NCBI GenBank assembly: GCA_900105895.1
Contig: FNSH01000001.1
Span: 1,518,693 to 1,582,692, forward strand
Length of the DNA stretch: 64,000 nucleotides
Reading direction: 5' to 3'
From: Atopobium minutum
GTDB lineage: Bacteria > Actinomycetota > Coriobacteriia > Coriobacteriales > Atopobiaceae
Both the position numbers and the translations under genes were made by a program. This document shows, piece after piece, positions 34,868 through 44,721 of this stretch (position 1 is the first letter of the stretch; the number at the start of each line of letters is the position of its first letter). The notes beneath the pieces are model-generated. The model had not been told where the DNA came from, ran no database searches, and was given only the letters and a program-made list of their open reading frames with translations.

Positions 34868-35956
34868 ATGGCAAAAAGAAATGATAACTGGGTTGATCTT
34901 AAAACGCAGCCGGTACCCGAAGGACATCACCTTCTTGAGGTAGATGACCTAAAGATGTACTTTCATACCCAAGATGGCGTTGTAAAGGCTGTTAATGGGG
35001 TGAGTTACACGCTTGATCGTGGAGAGACCCTGGGTGTAGTAGGAGAGTCTGGTTCTGGTAAGTCGGTTACCAGTCTTACCATCATGGGTCTCATCGATAT
35101 GCCCCCGGGAAAGATTGAAGGGGGAGACGTTCGCTATCGTGGTAAGTCCTTGCTTAAGATGTCTGAGCACGAAATGGAGCATATTCGTGGCAACGACATT
35201 GCAATGATTTTCCAGGATCCTATGACCTCGCTTAATCCGGTGTATACGATTGGTCGCCAGCTGGGTGAGGGTCTTCGCTTGCATCGTGGATACACAAAGC
35301 AGCAGGCCAATGAGCGTGCTATTGAGCTTTTGGAGCTTGTTGGTATTCCTAATGCTCGTGAGCGTATTAAGAGCTATCCCCACGAGTTTTCTGGTGGCAT
35401 GCGTCAGCGTGTTATGATCGCCATGGCGCTGGCATGTGACCCTGATATTTTGATTGCGGACGAGCCTACCACGGCATTGGACGTAACCATTCAGGCTCAG
35501 ATTGTTGAGCTCATGAAGCGTATGCAGGAAGAAAACGGCAATGCCATCATCATGATTACGCATGATTTGGGCGTTGTAGCAGATGTGGCTGATAAGATCA
35601 TGGTCATGTATGCCGGCTCTCCGGTAGAGTTTGGTACGGCGGATGAGATTTTCTACGAGGCAATGCATCCCTATACCTGGGGTCTTGTTCGTTCCATTCC
35701 CAAGCCTGCAATTGACGAGAAGAGCGAGCTTACGCCTATTAGTGGCAATCCTCCTTCATTGGTTCATGTGCCAGAAGGTTGTGCCTTCTCACCACGTTGT
35801 CCGTATGCAACGGATGTGTGCCGTACAACAAAGCCTGAGCTGCATGTAACTAAGACTGGGCACTATTCTCGTTGTCATTTTGCTGGTGACGCTGCGTTTG
35901 TTGCCAAGAATGCGCCCGAGACTTCTCGGAGCGTCAAGACAGGAGGGGAGAAGTAA
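34868..35956 (+). CDS. oppD: Oligopeptide ABC transporter ATPase OppD
   Basis: This 362-residue ATPase has Walker [11 protein letters not shown], signature [10 protein letters not shown] and Walker [13 protein letters not shown]. The C-terminal domain has a cysteine cluster ([15 protein letters not shown]) typical of OppD/DppD. ATG 34868 has aagga upstream; ATG 34859 overlapping oppC is also possible. The stop overlaps the oppF start by one base (TAATG). Confidence 0.94.
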   Translation: MAKRNDNWVDLKTQPVPEGHHLLEVDDLKMYFHTQDGVVKAVNGVSYTLDRGETLGVVGESGSGKSVTSLTIMGLIDMPPGKIEGGDVRYRGKSLLKMSEHEMEHIRGNDIAMIFQDPMTSLNPVYTIGRQLGEGLRLHRGYTKQQANERAIELLELVGIPNARERIKSYPHEFSGGMRQRVMIAMALACDPDILIADEPTTALDVTIQAQIVELMKRMQEENGNAIIMITHDLGVVADVADKIMVMYAGSPVEFGTADEIFYEAMHPYTWGLVRSIPKPAIDEKSELTPISGNPPSLVHVPEGCAFSPRCPYATDVCRTTKPELHVTKTGHYSRCHFAGDAAFVAKNAPETSRSVKTGGEK

Positions 35957-36996
35957 TGGCCCTTGTAGATAAACACGTTGGCGAGCCTCTCCTGCATGTA
36001 GAGCACCTCACCAAGGAGTTCCCTGTAGAGTCCGGTGTGCTTGCAAGCCGTATGAACAAAAAACGCGTCCATGCGGTCAATGACGTTTCTTTTGATATCT
36101 GGCCTGGCGAGACCTTCGGTCTTGTCGGCGAGTCTGGCTGCGGTAAGTCAACCACCGGTCGTTGCATCATGCGCTTGATCCAGCCTACCAGCGGTAAAGT
36201 TGTGTTTGATGGCAAGGATGTAAGTAAGCTTAACAAGGCTGGTCTTAAGGAAATGCGCCGCAATATGCAGTTCATTTTCCAGGATCCGTATGCATCGCTC
36301 AACCCTCGTATGACCATTGGCGAGCTTATTTCTGAGCCTTTGCTTATTCATGGGACTATGCCATCGCGAGAAGAGCGTATTGATTACGTCCGTAGCCTGC
36401 TTGATGTGGTAGGTCTTAACCCCGAGCACATCAATCGCTACCCTCATGAGTTCTCTGGTGGTCAGCGCCAGCGCATTGGTATTGCTCGTGCGTTTGCCCT
36501 TAAGCCTAAGCTTATTATCTGCGATGAGCCTGTTTCCGCGTTGGACGTTTCCATCCAGGCACAGGTGCTCAATCTGCTTACGGACTTGCAAAAGGAATAC
36601 GGTACGGCGTATCTGTTTATTGCCCACGACCTTTCGGTTGTTCAGCATATTTCCGATCGCGTTGCTGTTATGTATCTGGGCAATATGATGGAGACTGCGG
36701 ATTGGCAAACCCTCTATGATGCCCCCCAGCATCCCTATACACAGTCGCTGTTGTCGGCAGTGCCCATTCCTGACCCCGATATTCAACGCACACGCGAGCG
36801 CATTATTTTGCGTGGCGATGTACCTTCTCCTATTGAGCCACCTTTGGGTTGTCGCTTCCATACGCGTTGCCCCATTGCTCAGGATGCCTGTTCTCAAGAG
36901 CCCATGCCTGAGTTTTCTGAGGTGGGCGAGAAGCACTTTTGTGCCTGCCACTTTGCATCCGTTAATCCCATTAAGGATGCGTCGATTGAGCTGTAA
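35956..36996 (+). CDS. oppF: Oligopeptide ABC transporter ATPase OppF
   Basis: This 346-residue ATPase has Walker [12 protein letters not shown], signature [10 protein letters not shown] and Walker [13 protein letters not shown], and a C-terminal cysteine cluster ([15 protein letters not shown]). It completes the oppABCDF operon and is directly coupled to oppD by start-stop overlap. A ribosome site (aggagggg) lies in the end of oppD. Confidence 0.94.
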   Translation: MALVDKHVGEPLLHVEHLTKEFPVESGVLASRMNKKRVHAVNDVSFDIWPGETFGLVGESGCGKSTTGRCIMRLIQPTSGKVVFDGKDVSKLNKAGLKEMRRNMQFIFQDPYASLNPRMTIGELISEPLLIHGTMPSREERIDYVRSLLDVVGLNPEHINRYPHEFSGGQRQRIGIARAFALKPKLIICDEPVSALDVSIQAQVLNLLTDLQKEYGTAYLFIAHDLSVVQHISDRVAVMYLGNMMETADWQTLYDAPQHPYTQSLLSAVPIPDPDIQRTRERIILRGDVPSPIEPPLGCRFHTRCPIAQDACSQEPMPEFSEVGEKHFCACHFASVNPIKDASIEL

Positions 36997-37057
36997 ATCA
37001 ATTGAATTGTAGAGGGTCTCTGCACTCTCGTCCTCAAGATTCTTACAGCTGTACGTA

Positions 37058-37087
37058 AGCGAGGTAGTTTTGCTACCTCGCTTTTTT
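37058..37087 (+). terminator. Terminator of the opp operon
   Basis: A perfect 10-bp stem, AGCGAGGTAG with CTACCTCGCT, has a 5-base loop and a run of six T. It is the strongest terminator seen in the window. Confidence 0.92.
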
Positions 37088-37253
37088 GAGGACAAGCCTA
37101 AGATGGCACTGGCTTATTAGGTGCTTGCTGTTTGCCGTTTCTACTTTTCGCTTGCAGAAATGTTAGCGCTTTAGCTGCTGCGTATGACTAAAGATATGTT
37201 AAGCTAACTTTTAGCTTTATAAAGTTAGGCGTATTGTATAGAAAGTTTAGTCT

Positions 37254-38648
37254 ATGTTACGAAAAACAAACGTACTAGGCTATCTTGCTAAAGGGTTTAT
37301 GACGCTGCTTACGTCTTTGGCGCTTATTGTCACGCCATTTCAGACGGCATTAGCAGATACACAAAACCCAGTTGGCACGGATTTTGTCCATCCAGATTAT
37401 ATTTTGGTTGATATTTATGCAACCAGGTATCCTTTGTTGCCAGATACAAGCCCTGCTGGCCCAAATCATACAAATCCAAAGCCTGATACCTCCAAACCAA
37501 AATACACATCTTTAGTGGCCCGTTATAAAATCAGTGTTCAGGAAGTCAATGGCAAACGTGTTGGCTCAGGTGTTTTTGCAACGGATGCAGACGGTAAAGA
37601 GATGTTTGCTTATGCGCACCTAGGCGCTTCTGTTCGTAAGCAATTTGTTGCGTATGTTAATCCAAATTCGAGTAGAGATTTTTGGCAGTTTTCCTTCTCA
37701 CTGCCAAAATATGAGCCCGGTGGTAGCGGCAATGCAATGGAATATAGCATTGAAGAAGCTCCTATGGCTGGGTTTAAGTCGACCAAAACCAAACAAATCA
37801 CTGATAGTGATGGCGATCCTGTTGTAACGTTTAGCAATGTTCGTAAGCTTGGCGTTTTGACCTGGAAAAAGACTGATGAGGCCACCGGTGAAGCTCTGGC
37901 TGGCTCTGAATGGAAACTTACAGGAGCGGATGGCTTTGAGCGCACTATTGTGGATAACGGAGAGTTTGATGAGGACCCAGAAGTAGGTTCGTTCAAGGTT
38001 TCAAACCTCTATTGGGGTCAAAACATAGAGACTGGAAACACCTGGGGAACGTACACACTTACAGAGACCAAGGCACCTCAAGGCTATACCATAAGCAGTA
38101 AGCTCTATACCTTTACGATTGATGAAAACTACAATTTTGCTGATACAACCGCTCCGGTCAATGCGGGCACGTTTACCAATACCTCTATTCCTGGCACACT
38201 TAGCTGGTCTAAGACTGACGAGAAGACAGGCGAGTTGCTTGGTGGTTCTGAGTGGACGTTGACAGACCAGGATGGCACTACTACCAAGGTTGTCGACAAT
38301 GGCGAGCATGATGAGGACCCAGAAGTTGGCAAGCTTAAGGTAACCAATCTTGCTTGGTCAAAGTATTCTTTAACTGAAACAAAGGCACCTCAAGGCTATG
38401 AGCTGCAGAACAAGGTTTATGAGTTTGAGATTTCTCGCGATAAGACCATGGTAAATTTGGATGCAATTCCAAATGCAAAGATTCCAGATCCAACTCCAAA
38501 TCCAAACCCAAAGCCAAAGACGGTAGATAACAAGAAGGAAATACTGCCAAAAACCAGCGACTCAAATAGTGCATTGTATGCTGTTGGAGTAGGTTTTGCA
38601 GCAGTTGTATGTGCTGTTGCAGCAATAAAAATGCGTAAGGAAGCTTAG
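37254..38648 (+). CDS. LPXTG cell-wall-anchored surface protein with SpaA/Cna-B domains
   Basis: This 464-residue surface protein has a signal peptide (about 1-34, cleavage after TALA), an N-terminal domain, and two repeated SpaA-like domains at about 202-293 and 310-399. Both end in TLTETKAPQGY or SLTETKAPQGY, whose glutamate is typical of isopeptide-forming Cna-B folds. A Pro/Asn/Lys linker (PDPTPNPNPKPK) spans the wall, and the sorting signal LPKTS is followed by a hydrophobic helix and MRKEA. Sortase would anchor it; it resembles minor pilins or adhesins. No sortase or major pilin gene is beside it. The ribosome site is weak. Confidence 0.88.
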   Translation: MLRKTNVLGYLAKGFMTLLTSLALIVTPFQTALADTQNPVGTDFVHPDYILVDIYATRYPLLPDTSPAGPNHTNPKPDTSKPKYTSLVARYKISVQEVNGKRVGSGVFATDADGKEMFAYAHLGASVRKQFVAYVNPNSSRDFWQFSFSLPKYEPGGSGNAMEYSIEEAPMAGFKSTKTKQITDSDGDPVVTFSNVRKLGVLTWKKTDEATGEALAGSEWKLTGADGFERTIVDNGEFDEDPEVGSFKVSNLYWGQNIETGNTWGTYTLTETKAPQGYTISSKLYTFTIDENYNFADTTAPVNAGTFTNTSIPGTLSWSKTDEKTGELLGGSEWTLTDQDGTTTKVVDNGEHDEDPEVGKLKVTNLAWSKYSLTETKAPQGYELQNKVYEFEISRDKTMVNLDAIPNAKIPDPTPNPNPKPKTVDNKKEILPKTSDSNSALYAVGVGFAAVVCAVAAIKMRKEA

Positions 38649-38707
38649 TGCATCTAGCTAATTCTGATAGCTAGCACAGAGAAGTTACCGCATTAATTGC
38701 CAGATAA

Positions 38708-38747
38708 AGAGGGACTACGGGCGTATATGAACTGCCGTAGTCCCTCT
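38708..38747 (+). terminator. Large hairpin after the LPXTG gene
   Basis: A perfect 13-bp stem, AGAGGGACTACGG with CCGTAGTCCCTCT, encloses a 14-base loop. The following sequence has only a weak T-run. It probably ends the surface-protein transcript. Confidence 0.7.
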
Positions 38748-38804
38748 ACTGTTGTATGGAGAGTCTGAATACCGTTAAGAAAGGCTTTAATTGCGCTCGT
38801 ATTG

Positions 38805-38834
38805 CGTCGTAGCGTTATTAATAACGCTACGACG
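38805..38834. terminator. Perfect 30-bp palindrome
   Basis: CGTCGTAGCGTTATT is followed directly by its reverse complement, with no loop, then AGGTTTTTA. It may be a bidirectional terminator, or a binding or recombination site at the edge of the transferred region that starts about 300 bp downstream. Confidence 0.6.
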
Positions 38835-39150
38835 AGGTTTTTACTAAAGCAGGCTAGCTTGTGTATATCCCTGCACCCGCGTGCACTTACTCCGTAGACC
38901 TAATAAGCTATCATTGGTATAAATATATCGGCGATAGGCTTGATGCATCGGGAAGAGACATGGACAGAGAACAAAACGCCATATTTGATACATTTTAACG
39001 GCACAGCCGCTTAGGGTACGAAACTCATACGCAGGGGTACGAAAAATAGGTATGGGGGGCACGAAAACAATTCGATAGGAAAAATAGCATCCCGATCATA
39101 TAAAATCAGGCCTTCTTCTGGTCATAATTATTGACGTAAAAATATTTCTC
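38835..39150. other. Non-coding junction segment with three GGG(T/C)ACGAAA repeats
   Basis: This 316-bp stretch has no credible gene. It contains GGGTACGAAA at 39014-39023 and 39035-39044 and GGGCACGAAA at 39057-39066, spaced about two helical turns apart. Codon and base use change from host-like to A/T-rich across it, so it probably contains the left boundary of the mobile region, though no attachment site could be fixed. Confidence 0.45.
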
Positions 39151-39180
39151 TTGACAGATAGCAACAGCTGGGTGTAATAT
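39151..39180 (+). promoter_or_regulatory. Sigma-70-type promoter of the tetR gene
   Basis: TTGACA at 39151-39156 and TAATAT at 39175-39180 are separated by 18 bp and are close to consensus. The operator palindrome begins at the next base, so regulator binding would block transcription. Confidence 0.8.
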
Positions 39181-39201
39181 TTAGATAACTTAGTTATCTA
39201 A
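39181..39201. promoter_or_regulatory. TetR operator 1
   Basis: A perfect palindrome with arms TTAGATAACT and AGTTATCTAA around a central T, immediately after the -10 box. This is the size and placement of a TetR-family operator and implies autorepression. Confidence 0.75.
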
Positions 39202-39229
39202 GCAAGAACTATTTTTGATGGGAGGATCT

Positions 39230-39868
39230 ATGACTACAGGTAATTTTGAAGAAACTCATGCCAACATACTAAAAAGTGGTCTGGATGCCTTCTTGGAGGA
39301 AGGCTATGAAAAAGCAAATTTGAGAAGAATTTGTAAATCAGCTGGCGTGACAACAGGAGCTTTCTATAAGCATTTTACAGATAAGGAAGATTTGTTTGCA
39401 AAGTTGGTAGAGCCTTTAGCAGATAAGATCAATGAAATTTATAACTACTACGAAAAAGAAAGTTTTTCCACCTACGGCACGGAGTTTCCCATTCCCAAAG
39501 AAAAAATCTTAAAAGTTCTTGAACTCAAACAAGAAGGGACGCTTAAAAGTGTTGAGTTTTTCTATGCACATAAAGATATCTTTGAGCTTCTTATTTTTAA
39601 ATCCTATGGCACAAAGTATGAGCATTTCTTAGATAAACTCATCGAAATTGAGGATCGTAATGACTGGTCGATTTTAGAGATGATCCATGGGAAAGAAAAC
39701 GCGGATTCCATTATGACCAAGCAAAGTGTCCATATCATCAATCATGCATTTTTCAACGCCATCTCTGAACTCGTTGTACACGCATCCGATAAAGAACAGC
39801 TTCTCAGTATGGCAAAGACGATGTCTAATTTTTTCAATGCGGGTTGGGAAAAGTACCGCAGCCCGTAG
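39230..39868 (+). CDS. TetR-family transcriptional regulator
   Basis: This 212-residue regulator has an N-terminal helix-turn-helix (NLRRICKSAGVTTGAFYKHFTDKEDLF, about residues 27-53) and an all-helical ligand domain. It very likely represses its own promoter and the exporter/ECF genes that follow. ATG 39230 is chosen because gggagg lies 4 bp upstream. Codon use is A/T-rich (AAA, GAA), unlike the chromosomal genes to the left, consistent with transfer. Confidence 0.88.
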   Translation: MTTGNFEETHANILKSGLDAFLEEGYEKANLRRICKSAGVTTGAFYKHFTDKEDLFAKLVEPLADKINEIYNYYEKESFSTYGTEFPIPKEKILKVLELKQEGTLKSVEFFYAHKDIFELLIFKSYGTKYEHFLDKLIEIEDRNDWSILEMIHGKENADSIMTKQSVHIINHAFFNAISELVVHASDKEQLLSMAKTMSNFFNAGWEKYRSP

Positions 39869-39887
39869 CTCTATATTTTTTTATCCA

Positions 39888-39908
39888 AGAGATGACTTAG
39901 TTATCTAA
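39888..39908. promoter_or_regulatory. TetR operator 2 (imperfect)
   Basis: The right arm AGTTATCTAA is identical to operator 1 and the left arm matches at most positions. It lies between tetR and the first exporter gene, so the regulator may also control the downstream operon directly. Confidence 0.55.
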
Positions 39909-39942
39909 TTTGCTTTATATGTGATCGTGAGGAGGTAAAAAC

Positions 39943-41688
39943 ATGAAAAAACAAAGTCCCATAAAGCGTCTGTGGGAACTGGCTGCCAGTCAGCACGCCG
40001 GACTAAAACTCTCTGTGAGTCTTGCGGTACTTGGAGTTTTAGGTGGTATCGTTCCCTACGTGGTTGCGGGACAGGTTCTGACAAACTTATTTAATGGTGT
40101 GACAGACTTCAGTGCTTATATGAAAGCCTGCGTTGTCGGGCTTTTAGGCTATGCCGTGAAATCCGTTCTATATTCACTGTCGCTTTCCGTTTCCCATAAA
40201 GCCACTTTTGAACTTTTACAGGAACTGCGCGAAAAAATGCTGCACAAGCTTCCAAAACTCTCGCTGGGGAAAGTAACAGCGACACCCAGCGGTGAATGGA
40301 AGCAGCTCATTGTAGATCAGGTGGAAAGTTTGGAGCGTCCGGTTGCTCATCTTATTCCGGAAATGACGGCAAATATGGTGGGGCCGCTCTGTATTTTGAT
40401 TTATCTCATTGTACTGGACTGGCGCATGGCACTGTTATCTTTGGTATCCATTCCGATCGGAATGTTTTTTATGAGTATCATTATGAAAAGCTACGGCAAG
40501 CAATATGCCGGCTCGGTCCAGGTTGGCGCTCAGATGAATGCCGCTATTGCGGAATATGCCGGAGGCATTGAAGTTATTAAAGCTTTCAATCAAGGAGAGA
40601 GCAGCTATCACAAGTTTTCCGAGAAAATTCTCGCAAATGCCCAATACTACTACGACTGGATGAAAAGCGTTCAGTTCTTAATGTCGCTGTCTAAATCGAT
40701 ACTTCCTACAACGCTGCTTGCTGTTTTGCCGGCAGGATATCTTTTTTATCAAAGTGGAAGTTTGGACGGAGGCACATTTTTGACGACGGTGATCCTCTCT
40801 TTCTCCCTTTCGGGCCTTTTGATGGCTGCCATGAATTTTGTGGACAGTTTGGCTCGGGTGGGAACGGTTGTCGGTCAGATTGATGCGCTCTTAGCTGCCG
40901 AAGAGCAGCAGCATGAAAAACACCCGATATCGTTCAACAAACACGACATTGTTCTTGATCATGTTTCTTTTTCCTATGAATCCGGTGAAGATGCCAAAGA
41001 AATTATTCATGATGTTTCTTTAAGCATAAAAGACGGGAGCTTTAATGCATTTGTAGGTCCATCCGGCGGCGGCAAATCGACCTTAGCAAAACTGATAGCC
41101 GGCTATTGGGATGTGGAAAAAGGAAGCATCGCTATCGGTGGCATCAATGCGAAAAAGGTTCCCTTAGAACAACTCTATAACAGCGTTTCCTTTGTATCTC
41201 AGGATAATTTTCTCTTTAACGAAAGCATTCGCAACAACATTCGCATGGGTTGCTTGAGTGCTACGGATGAAGACGTGGAGCACATTGCGAAGCTCTCGGG
41301 CTGTCATGACTTTATTGAGAATCTGGAAAACGGTTATGACACGATTGCAGGAGAAGGAGGCACTCATCTTTCCGGAGGTGAGCGTCAGCGGATTTCTATT
41401 GCGCGCGCCATGCTTAAAAACGCCCCGATTGTCATTTTCGACGAAGCAACAGCATACATTGATCCCGAGAATGAAGTGCTGATGCAGCAAGCACTGGGAC
41501 AACTTGTTGCGGGGAAGACCGTTATCGCAATCGCTCATAGACTTTCCACCATCACGGGAGCCGATCAAATCTTCGTCATAGAAGAAGGAAAAATCGAAAA
41601 TCATGGCACACATCAAGAGCTGCTTGAAAAGTCAAAGCTCTATCAAAGTATGTGGCTTGCTCATGTAGGCGCGAAAGGAGGCAAATAA
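39943..41688 (+). CDS. ABC exporter half-transporter 1 (permease-ATPase)
   Basis: This 581-residue protein has an N-terminal six-helix exporter domain (about 1-320) and an ATPase domain with Walker A GPSGGGKSTL, signature LSGGERQRIS and Walker B IVIFDEATAYID. It forms a heterodimer with the next gene product, as in many multidrug or siderophore-type exporters. tgaggagg precedes ATG 39943. Its combination with a TetR gene and an ECF set is a recognisable mobile cargo arrangement; the substrate is unknown. Confidence 0.9.
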   Translation: MKKQSPIKRLWELAASQHAGLKLSVSLAVLGVLGGIVPYVVAGQVLTNLFNGVTDFSAYMKACVVGLLGYAVKSVLYSLSLSVSHKATFELLQELREKMLHKLPKLSLGKVTATPSGEWKQLIVDQVESLERPVAHLIPEMTANMVGPLCILIYLIVLDWRMALLSLVSIPIGMFFMSIIMKSYGKQYAGSVQVGAQMNAAIAEYAGGIEVIKAFNQGESSYHKFSEKILANAQYYYDWMKSVQFLMSLSKSILPTTLLAVLPAGYLFYQSGSLDGGTFLTTVILSFSLSGLLMAAMNFVDSLARVGTVVGQIDALLAAEEQQHEKHPISFNKHDIVLDHVSFSYESGEDAKEIIHDVSLSIKDGSFNAFVGPSGGGKSTLAKLIAGYWDVEKGSIAIGGINAKKVPLEQLYNSVSFVSQDNFLFNESIRNNIRMGCLSATDEDVEHIAKLSGCHDFIENLENGYDTIAGEGGTHLSGGERQRISIARAMLKNAPIVIFDEATAYIDPENEVLMQQALGQLVAGKTVIAIAHRLSTITGADQIFVIEEGKIENHGTHQELLEKSKLYQSMWLAHVGAKGGK

Positions 41689-41689
41689 C

Positions 41690-43420
41690 ATGTTGAACGC
41701 ACTGAAAAAAATAGGACATTTTGCCGGAGAGGAACAGGGCAATATTAGAAAGTCCATCGCCGTTTCCTTTCTTTTTGCCATTTTCTATATGTTTCAAATT
41801 GGTGCTGTTTACTTTGTCATCTTAGGGATGCTGGGAAAAGATATCGGCATAAACCCTGCTCTTTTGGCACTCCTTTTTCTCCTTATCAGCATCTTCGGAC
41901 GTGCTCTTACCAACTACTTTGCTCAGCTCGAGCAAACGCATGCCGGCTACTTCATGGTGGCTCGGCAGAGACTTGCGGTCGCAAACAAAATGAAGACCGT
42001 GCCTATGGGCTATTTTGATGAAGCAAACACCGGCAATATTGTAGGAACGCTTACTACGGTTCTCGGTGATGTAGAAAACACAGCTCCGGTTGTGCTGATC
42101 AATATCATGGGAGGCTTTCTCAATGCTTTTGTGTTTACTTTAATAACCTTGATCTGGGATTGGCGTATCGGTCTCATCGTTATTGTCGGTACACTGATTT
42201 ATTTGTGGGTTACCTCGGCGATGGAGAAAAAGACGGCACACCTTGCACCGAAACGCCAAGAAGCGCAAGCAGAACTGGTGGAAGCCGTCCTTGAACAGAT
42301 TAAGGGAATGTCCATTATTAAATCCTTTAATCTGACAGGGAAAGGTGATAAAAAGGTTCATGCGGCAATTCGTCGTAACAAGAAGACCAACCTTGCTATT
42401 GAAAAAATGTTTACGCCTTACAATATGGCCCAGGATTTTGTGCTAAAGCTCTTTAGCATTTTGATTATCGTTGCAGCTATTTACCTTTACGTGCAAGGAA
42501 CTATGCTTCCGGAAAATGCTCTGATGTCCGTTATCATTTCCTTTATGATTTTTGCCCAGATTGATTCCGCCGGTTCATCTATGGCTGTTTTGCGTGTGGT
42601 ATCCAGTTCTATTGATCAGGTAGAAAACCTAAAACAGATGCCGGTTATGGATATTCATGGTGAAGACATCCGTCCGAAAAAAGCCTCCATAAAGGTAGCA
42701 AATATTGACTTTTCGTATGGAAGCAAAGAAATTTTGCATGATGTAAGCTTTACCGTTCCGGAAAAAACAACCACGGCCATCGTGGGCCCTTCTGGATCCG
42801 GGAAAACAACGGTTTGTAATTTAATTGCCCGTTTCTGGGATGTCAATGCAGGAAGCATCAAAATTGGAGGACATGATATTCGGGACTATACGTTGACCTC
42901 TTTGATGGATCAGATCTCTATGGTGTTCCAAAGCGTCTATTTGTTCCAAGACACCATTGAAAACAATATCAAATTTGGAAACATGAATGCCACGCATGAA
43001 GAAGTCGTTCAAGCTGCTCAAAAAGCAGCTTGCCATGATTTTATCATGAGTCTGCCGGAAGGCTATAAAACGGTAATCGGAGAAGGCGGTGCATCTCTTT
43101 CCGGCGGTGAAAAACAGCGTATCTCTATTGCAAGAGCCATCCTCAAAGATGCGCCCATCATCATATTCGATGAAGCAACAGCCAATGTCGATCCGGAAAA
43201 CGAAGATAAGCTTCAGCAGGCTATGAACAGCTTAATGAAAGATAAAACCATCATTATGATTGCTCATCGCTTGAAAACAGTTGAAAACGCCGATCAAATT
43301 TTAGTGATTGATGAAGGCAAAGTAGTGGCGAGTGGCACACATAACGAACTTGCCGCCAAAGACGGTATTTATTCCAGGTTCCTTCAGGCTCGGAAAACGG
43401 CTGAGTCTTGGAAGATATAA
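41690..43420 (+). CDS. ABC exporter half-transporter 2 (permease-ATPase)
   Basis: This 576-residue partner of the preceding gene has the same layout: six helices, then Walker A GPSGSGKTTV, signature LSGGEKQRIS and Walker B IIIFDEATANVD. Both half-transporters keep the catalytic glutamate after Walker B, so both ATP sites may be active. It begins 1 bp after the previous stop, with a ribosome site (aaaggagg) inside that gene. Confidence 0.9.
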   Translation: MLNALKKIGHFAGEEQGNIRKSIAVSFLFAIFYMFQIGAVYFVILGMLGKDIGINPALLALLFLLISIFGRALTNYFAQLEQTHAGYFMVARQRLAVANKMKTVPMGYFDEANTGNIVGTLTTVLGDVENTAPVVLINIMGGFLNAFVFTLITLIWDWRIGLIVIVGTLIYLWVTSAMEKKTAHLAPKRQEAQAELVEAVLEQIKGMSIIKSFNLTGKGDKKVHAAIRRNKKTNLAIEKMFTPYNMAQDFVLKLFSILIIVAAIYLYVQGTMLPENALMSVIISFMIFAQIDSAGSSMAVLRVVSSSIDQVENLKQMPVMDIHGEDIRPKKASIKVANIDFSYGSKEILHDVSFTVPEKTTTAIVGPSGSGKTTVCNLIARFWDVNAGSIKIGGHDIRDYTLTSLMDQISMVFQSVYLFQDTIENNIKFGNMNATHEEVVQAAQKAACHDFIMSLPEGYKTVIGEGGASLSGGEKQRISIARAILKDAPIIIFDEATANVDPENEDKLQQAMNSLMKDKTIIMIAHRLKTVENADQILVIDEGKVVASGTHNELAAKDGIYSRFLQARKTAESWKI

Positions 43421-43441
43421 AAAGCATTTAAGGAGGATTTT

Positions 43442-44023
43442 ATGAAACTTAAAAATGTGGTACAAATTGCAGTGCTTGGAGTCATTGGCTTTGTTCTGGC
43501 TATGGGCATCGGTATGCTGACGGGACTTTTAGGCGTGGTTTCACTTTATGTATCCGCAGGATTTGGCGCTTTCTTTGTCGCGCCGGTCTATGTCATCATG
43601 GCACGCAAGGTGCAAAAGCGAGGTGCATCGTTTCTCTTTTGGCTGATTATCGGTCTCTTATACATTGCAATGGGCTATTGGATCGCAACACCGATTTGTG
43701 TTGTTGCCGGTATCATAGCTGAACTGATTGTAGGTGATTACAGCAATAAAAACCGTATTGCCATGGCTTTCAGCGCATCAATGTTTATTTACGCCATGCA
43801 TCCGATTCTATTTGTTGTGTTGTTGGGTGCCGAAAACATTGCACGCTTTGTCAGCAGCATGAGTTTAGAGCAAGCGCAAATGATGGTGGCCAGCTATACC
43901 GGAAATGTAATAGTGATTTGCGTTTTGGTAAACATTGTTTTGGAGCTTATCGCCGGCCGTTTCGGGCTTTTCATCAATAACAAGTTTTTTGAAAAGAATA
44001 GTAAACAAAGCAGGCTTAGCTGA
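43442..44023 (+). CDS. ECF transporter S component (MptD-like family)
   Basis: This 193-residue membrane protein has about six hydrophobic helices and resembles the MptD-type substrate-binding (S) components of energy-coupling-factor importers. It gives the substrate specificity, which is not known. aaggagg precedes ATG 43442. Its stop shares bases with the EcfT start. Confidence 0.75.
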   Translation: MKLKNVVQIAVLGVIGFVLAMGIGMLTGLLGVVSLYVSAGFGAFFVAPVYVIMARKVQKRGASFLFWLIIGLLYIAMGYWIATPICVVAGIIAELIVGDYSNKNRIAMAFSASMFIYAMHPILFVVLLGAENIARFVSSMSLEQAQMMVASYTGNVIVICVLVNIVLELIAGRFGLFINNKFFEKNSKQSRLS

Positions 44024-44721
44024 TGATAAAGGAATCAGCTCTAAAGAAAAAGAAGGAAGGACAGCTGCATCCGTTTACGCTCTTCGCGCTTACGATTCTG
44101 GTGTCCTTCCAGGTCTTTTTTGGCAATCAAACGGTCTATTGGGCAGTGCTTATTCTGACGTTGTTGATTGCTTTAAATGCCTCGACAGGTCTCTTCCTTA
44201 GACAGATTATTGTCTTTTCTGTTTCCTATGGCATGATGTATCTTTTGGCCTTCGCTGATTTGGGATATGTCACAGGCATTTTTATAGGACTTTTTGCACT
44301 CATTGCCCGCTTCATACCGATCTTTAATATTGGCATTGTGTTGATTCTTACCAGCCCATCAAAAATCTTAGCCTGTTTTCGCAAGCTTCATATGCCCAAC
44401 ACCGTTAGTGTAGCCATGATTGCAGCTTTGCGTTTTATGGATGAAATTGGCCTGCGCTTGCATGAGATTCGAAACGGTATGAAAATCCGCGGCTTTCATG
44501 CTTCCCTTTTGCATCCCGTCCGCACTTTTGAGCTGTACTTTGTTCCTTTGGTATATAAGTGTCTGCATGTCAGCGAAACGCTTGTCTCTTCAATTATTGC
44601 CAAAGGTATCGAGTATGAAGGAGAAAAAACCAGTTATTATGATATGCGCTTTAAATTCGCAGATGGCATCAGCCTGTTTGCCGGTGTGGCGCTTTTGGGA
44701 GTTGCACTATGGACATCATGA
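44023..44721 (+). CDS. ECF transporter transmembrane component EcfT
   Basis: This 232-residue membrane protein couples the S component to the ATPases. EcfT proteins carry two short Ala-Arg-Gly-type coupling motifs; here the region KIRGFHASLLHP fits. Four or five hydrophobic helices occupy the first 130 residues. It overlaps both neighbours (1 bp with the S gene, 13 bp with the ATPase gene). Confidence 0.82.
   Translation: MIKESALKKKKEGQLHPFTLFALTILVSFQVFFGNQTVYWAVLILTLLIALNASTGLFLRQIIVFSVSYGMMYLLAFADLGYVTGIFIGLFALIARFIPIFNIGIVLILTSPSKILACFRKLHMPNTVSVAMIAALRFMDEIGLRLHEIRNGMKIRGFHASLLHPVRTFELYFVPLVYKCLHVSETLVSSIIAKGIEYEGEKTSYYDMRFKFADGISLFAGVALLGVALWTS

Noticed and set aside
38844..39062. A 72-residue minus-strand frame in the junction region
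   Set aside because: It has no clear ribosome site and no recognisable family, and it spans the repeated GGG(T/C)ACGAAA motifs, so the frame probably reflects the repeats rather than a gene.
38649..39150. A tRNA or other RNA gene as integration site next to the mobile region
   Set aside because: No cloverleaf-like sequence was found by eye here or in the other intergenic gaps; only hairpins and direct repeats are present.
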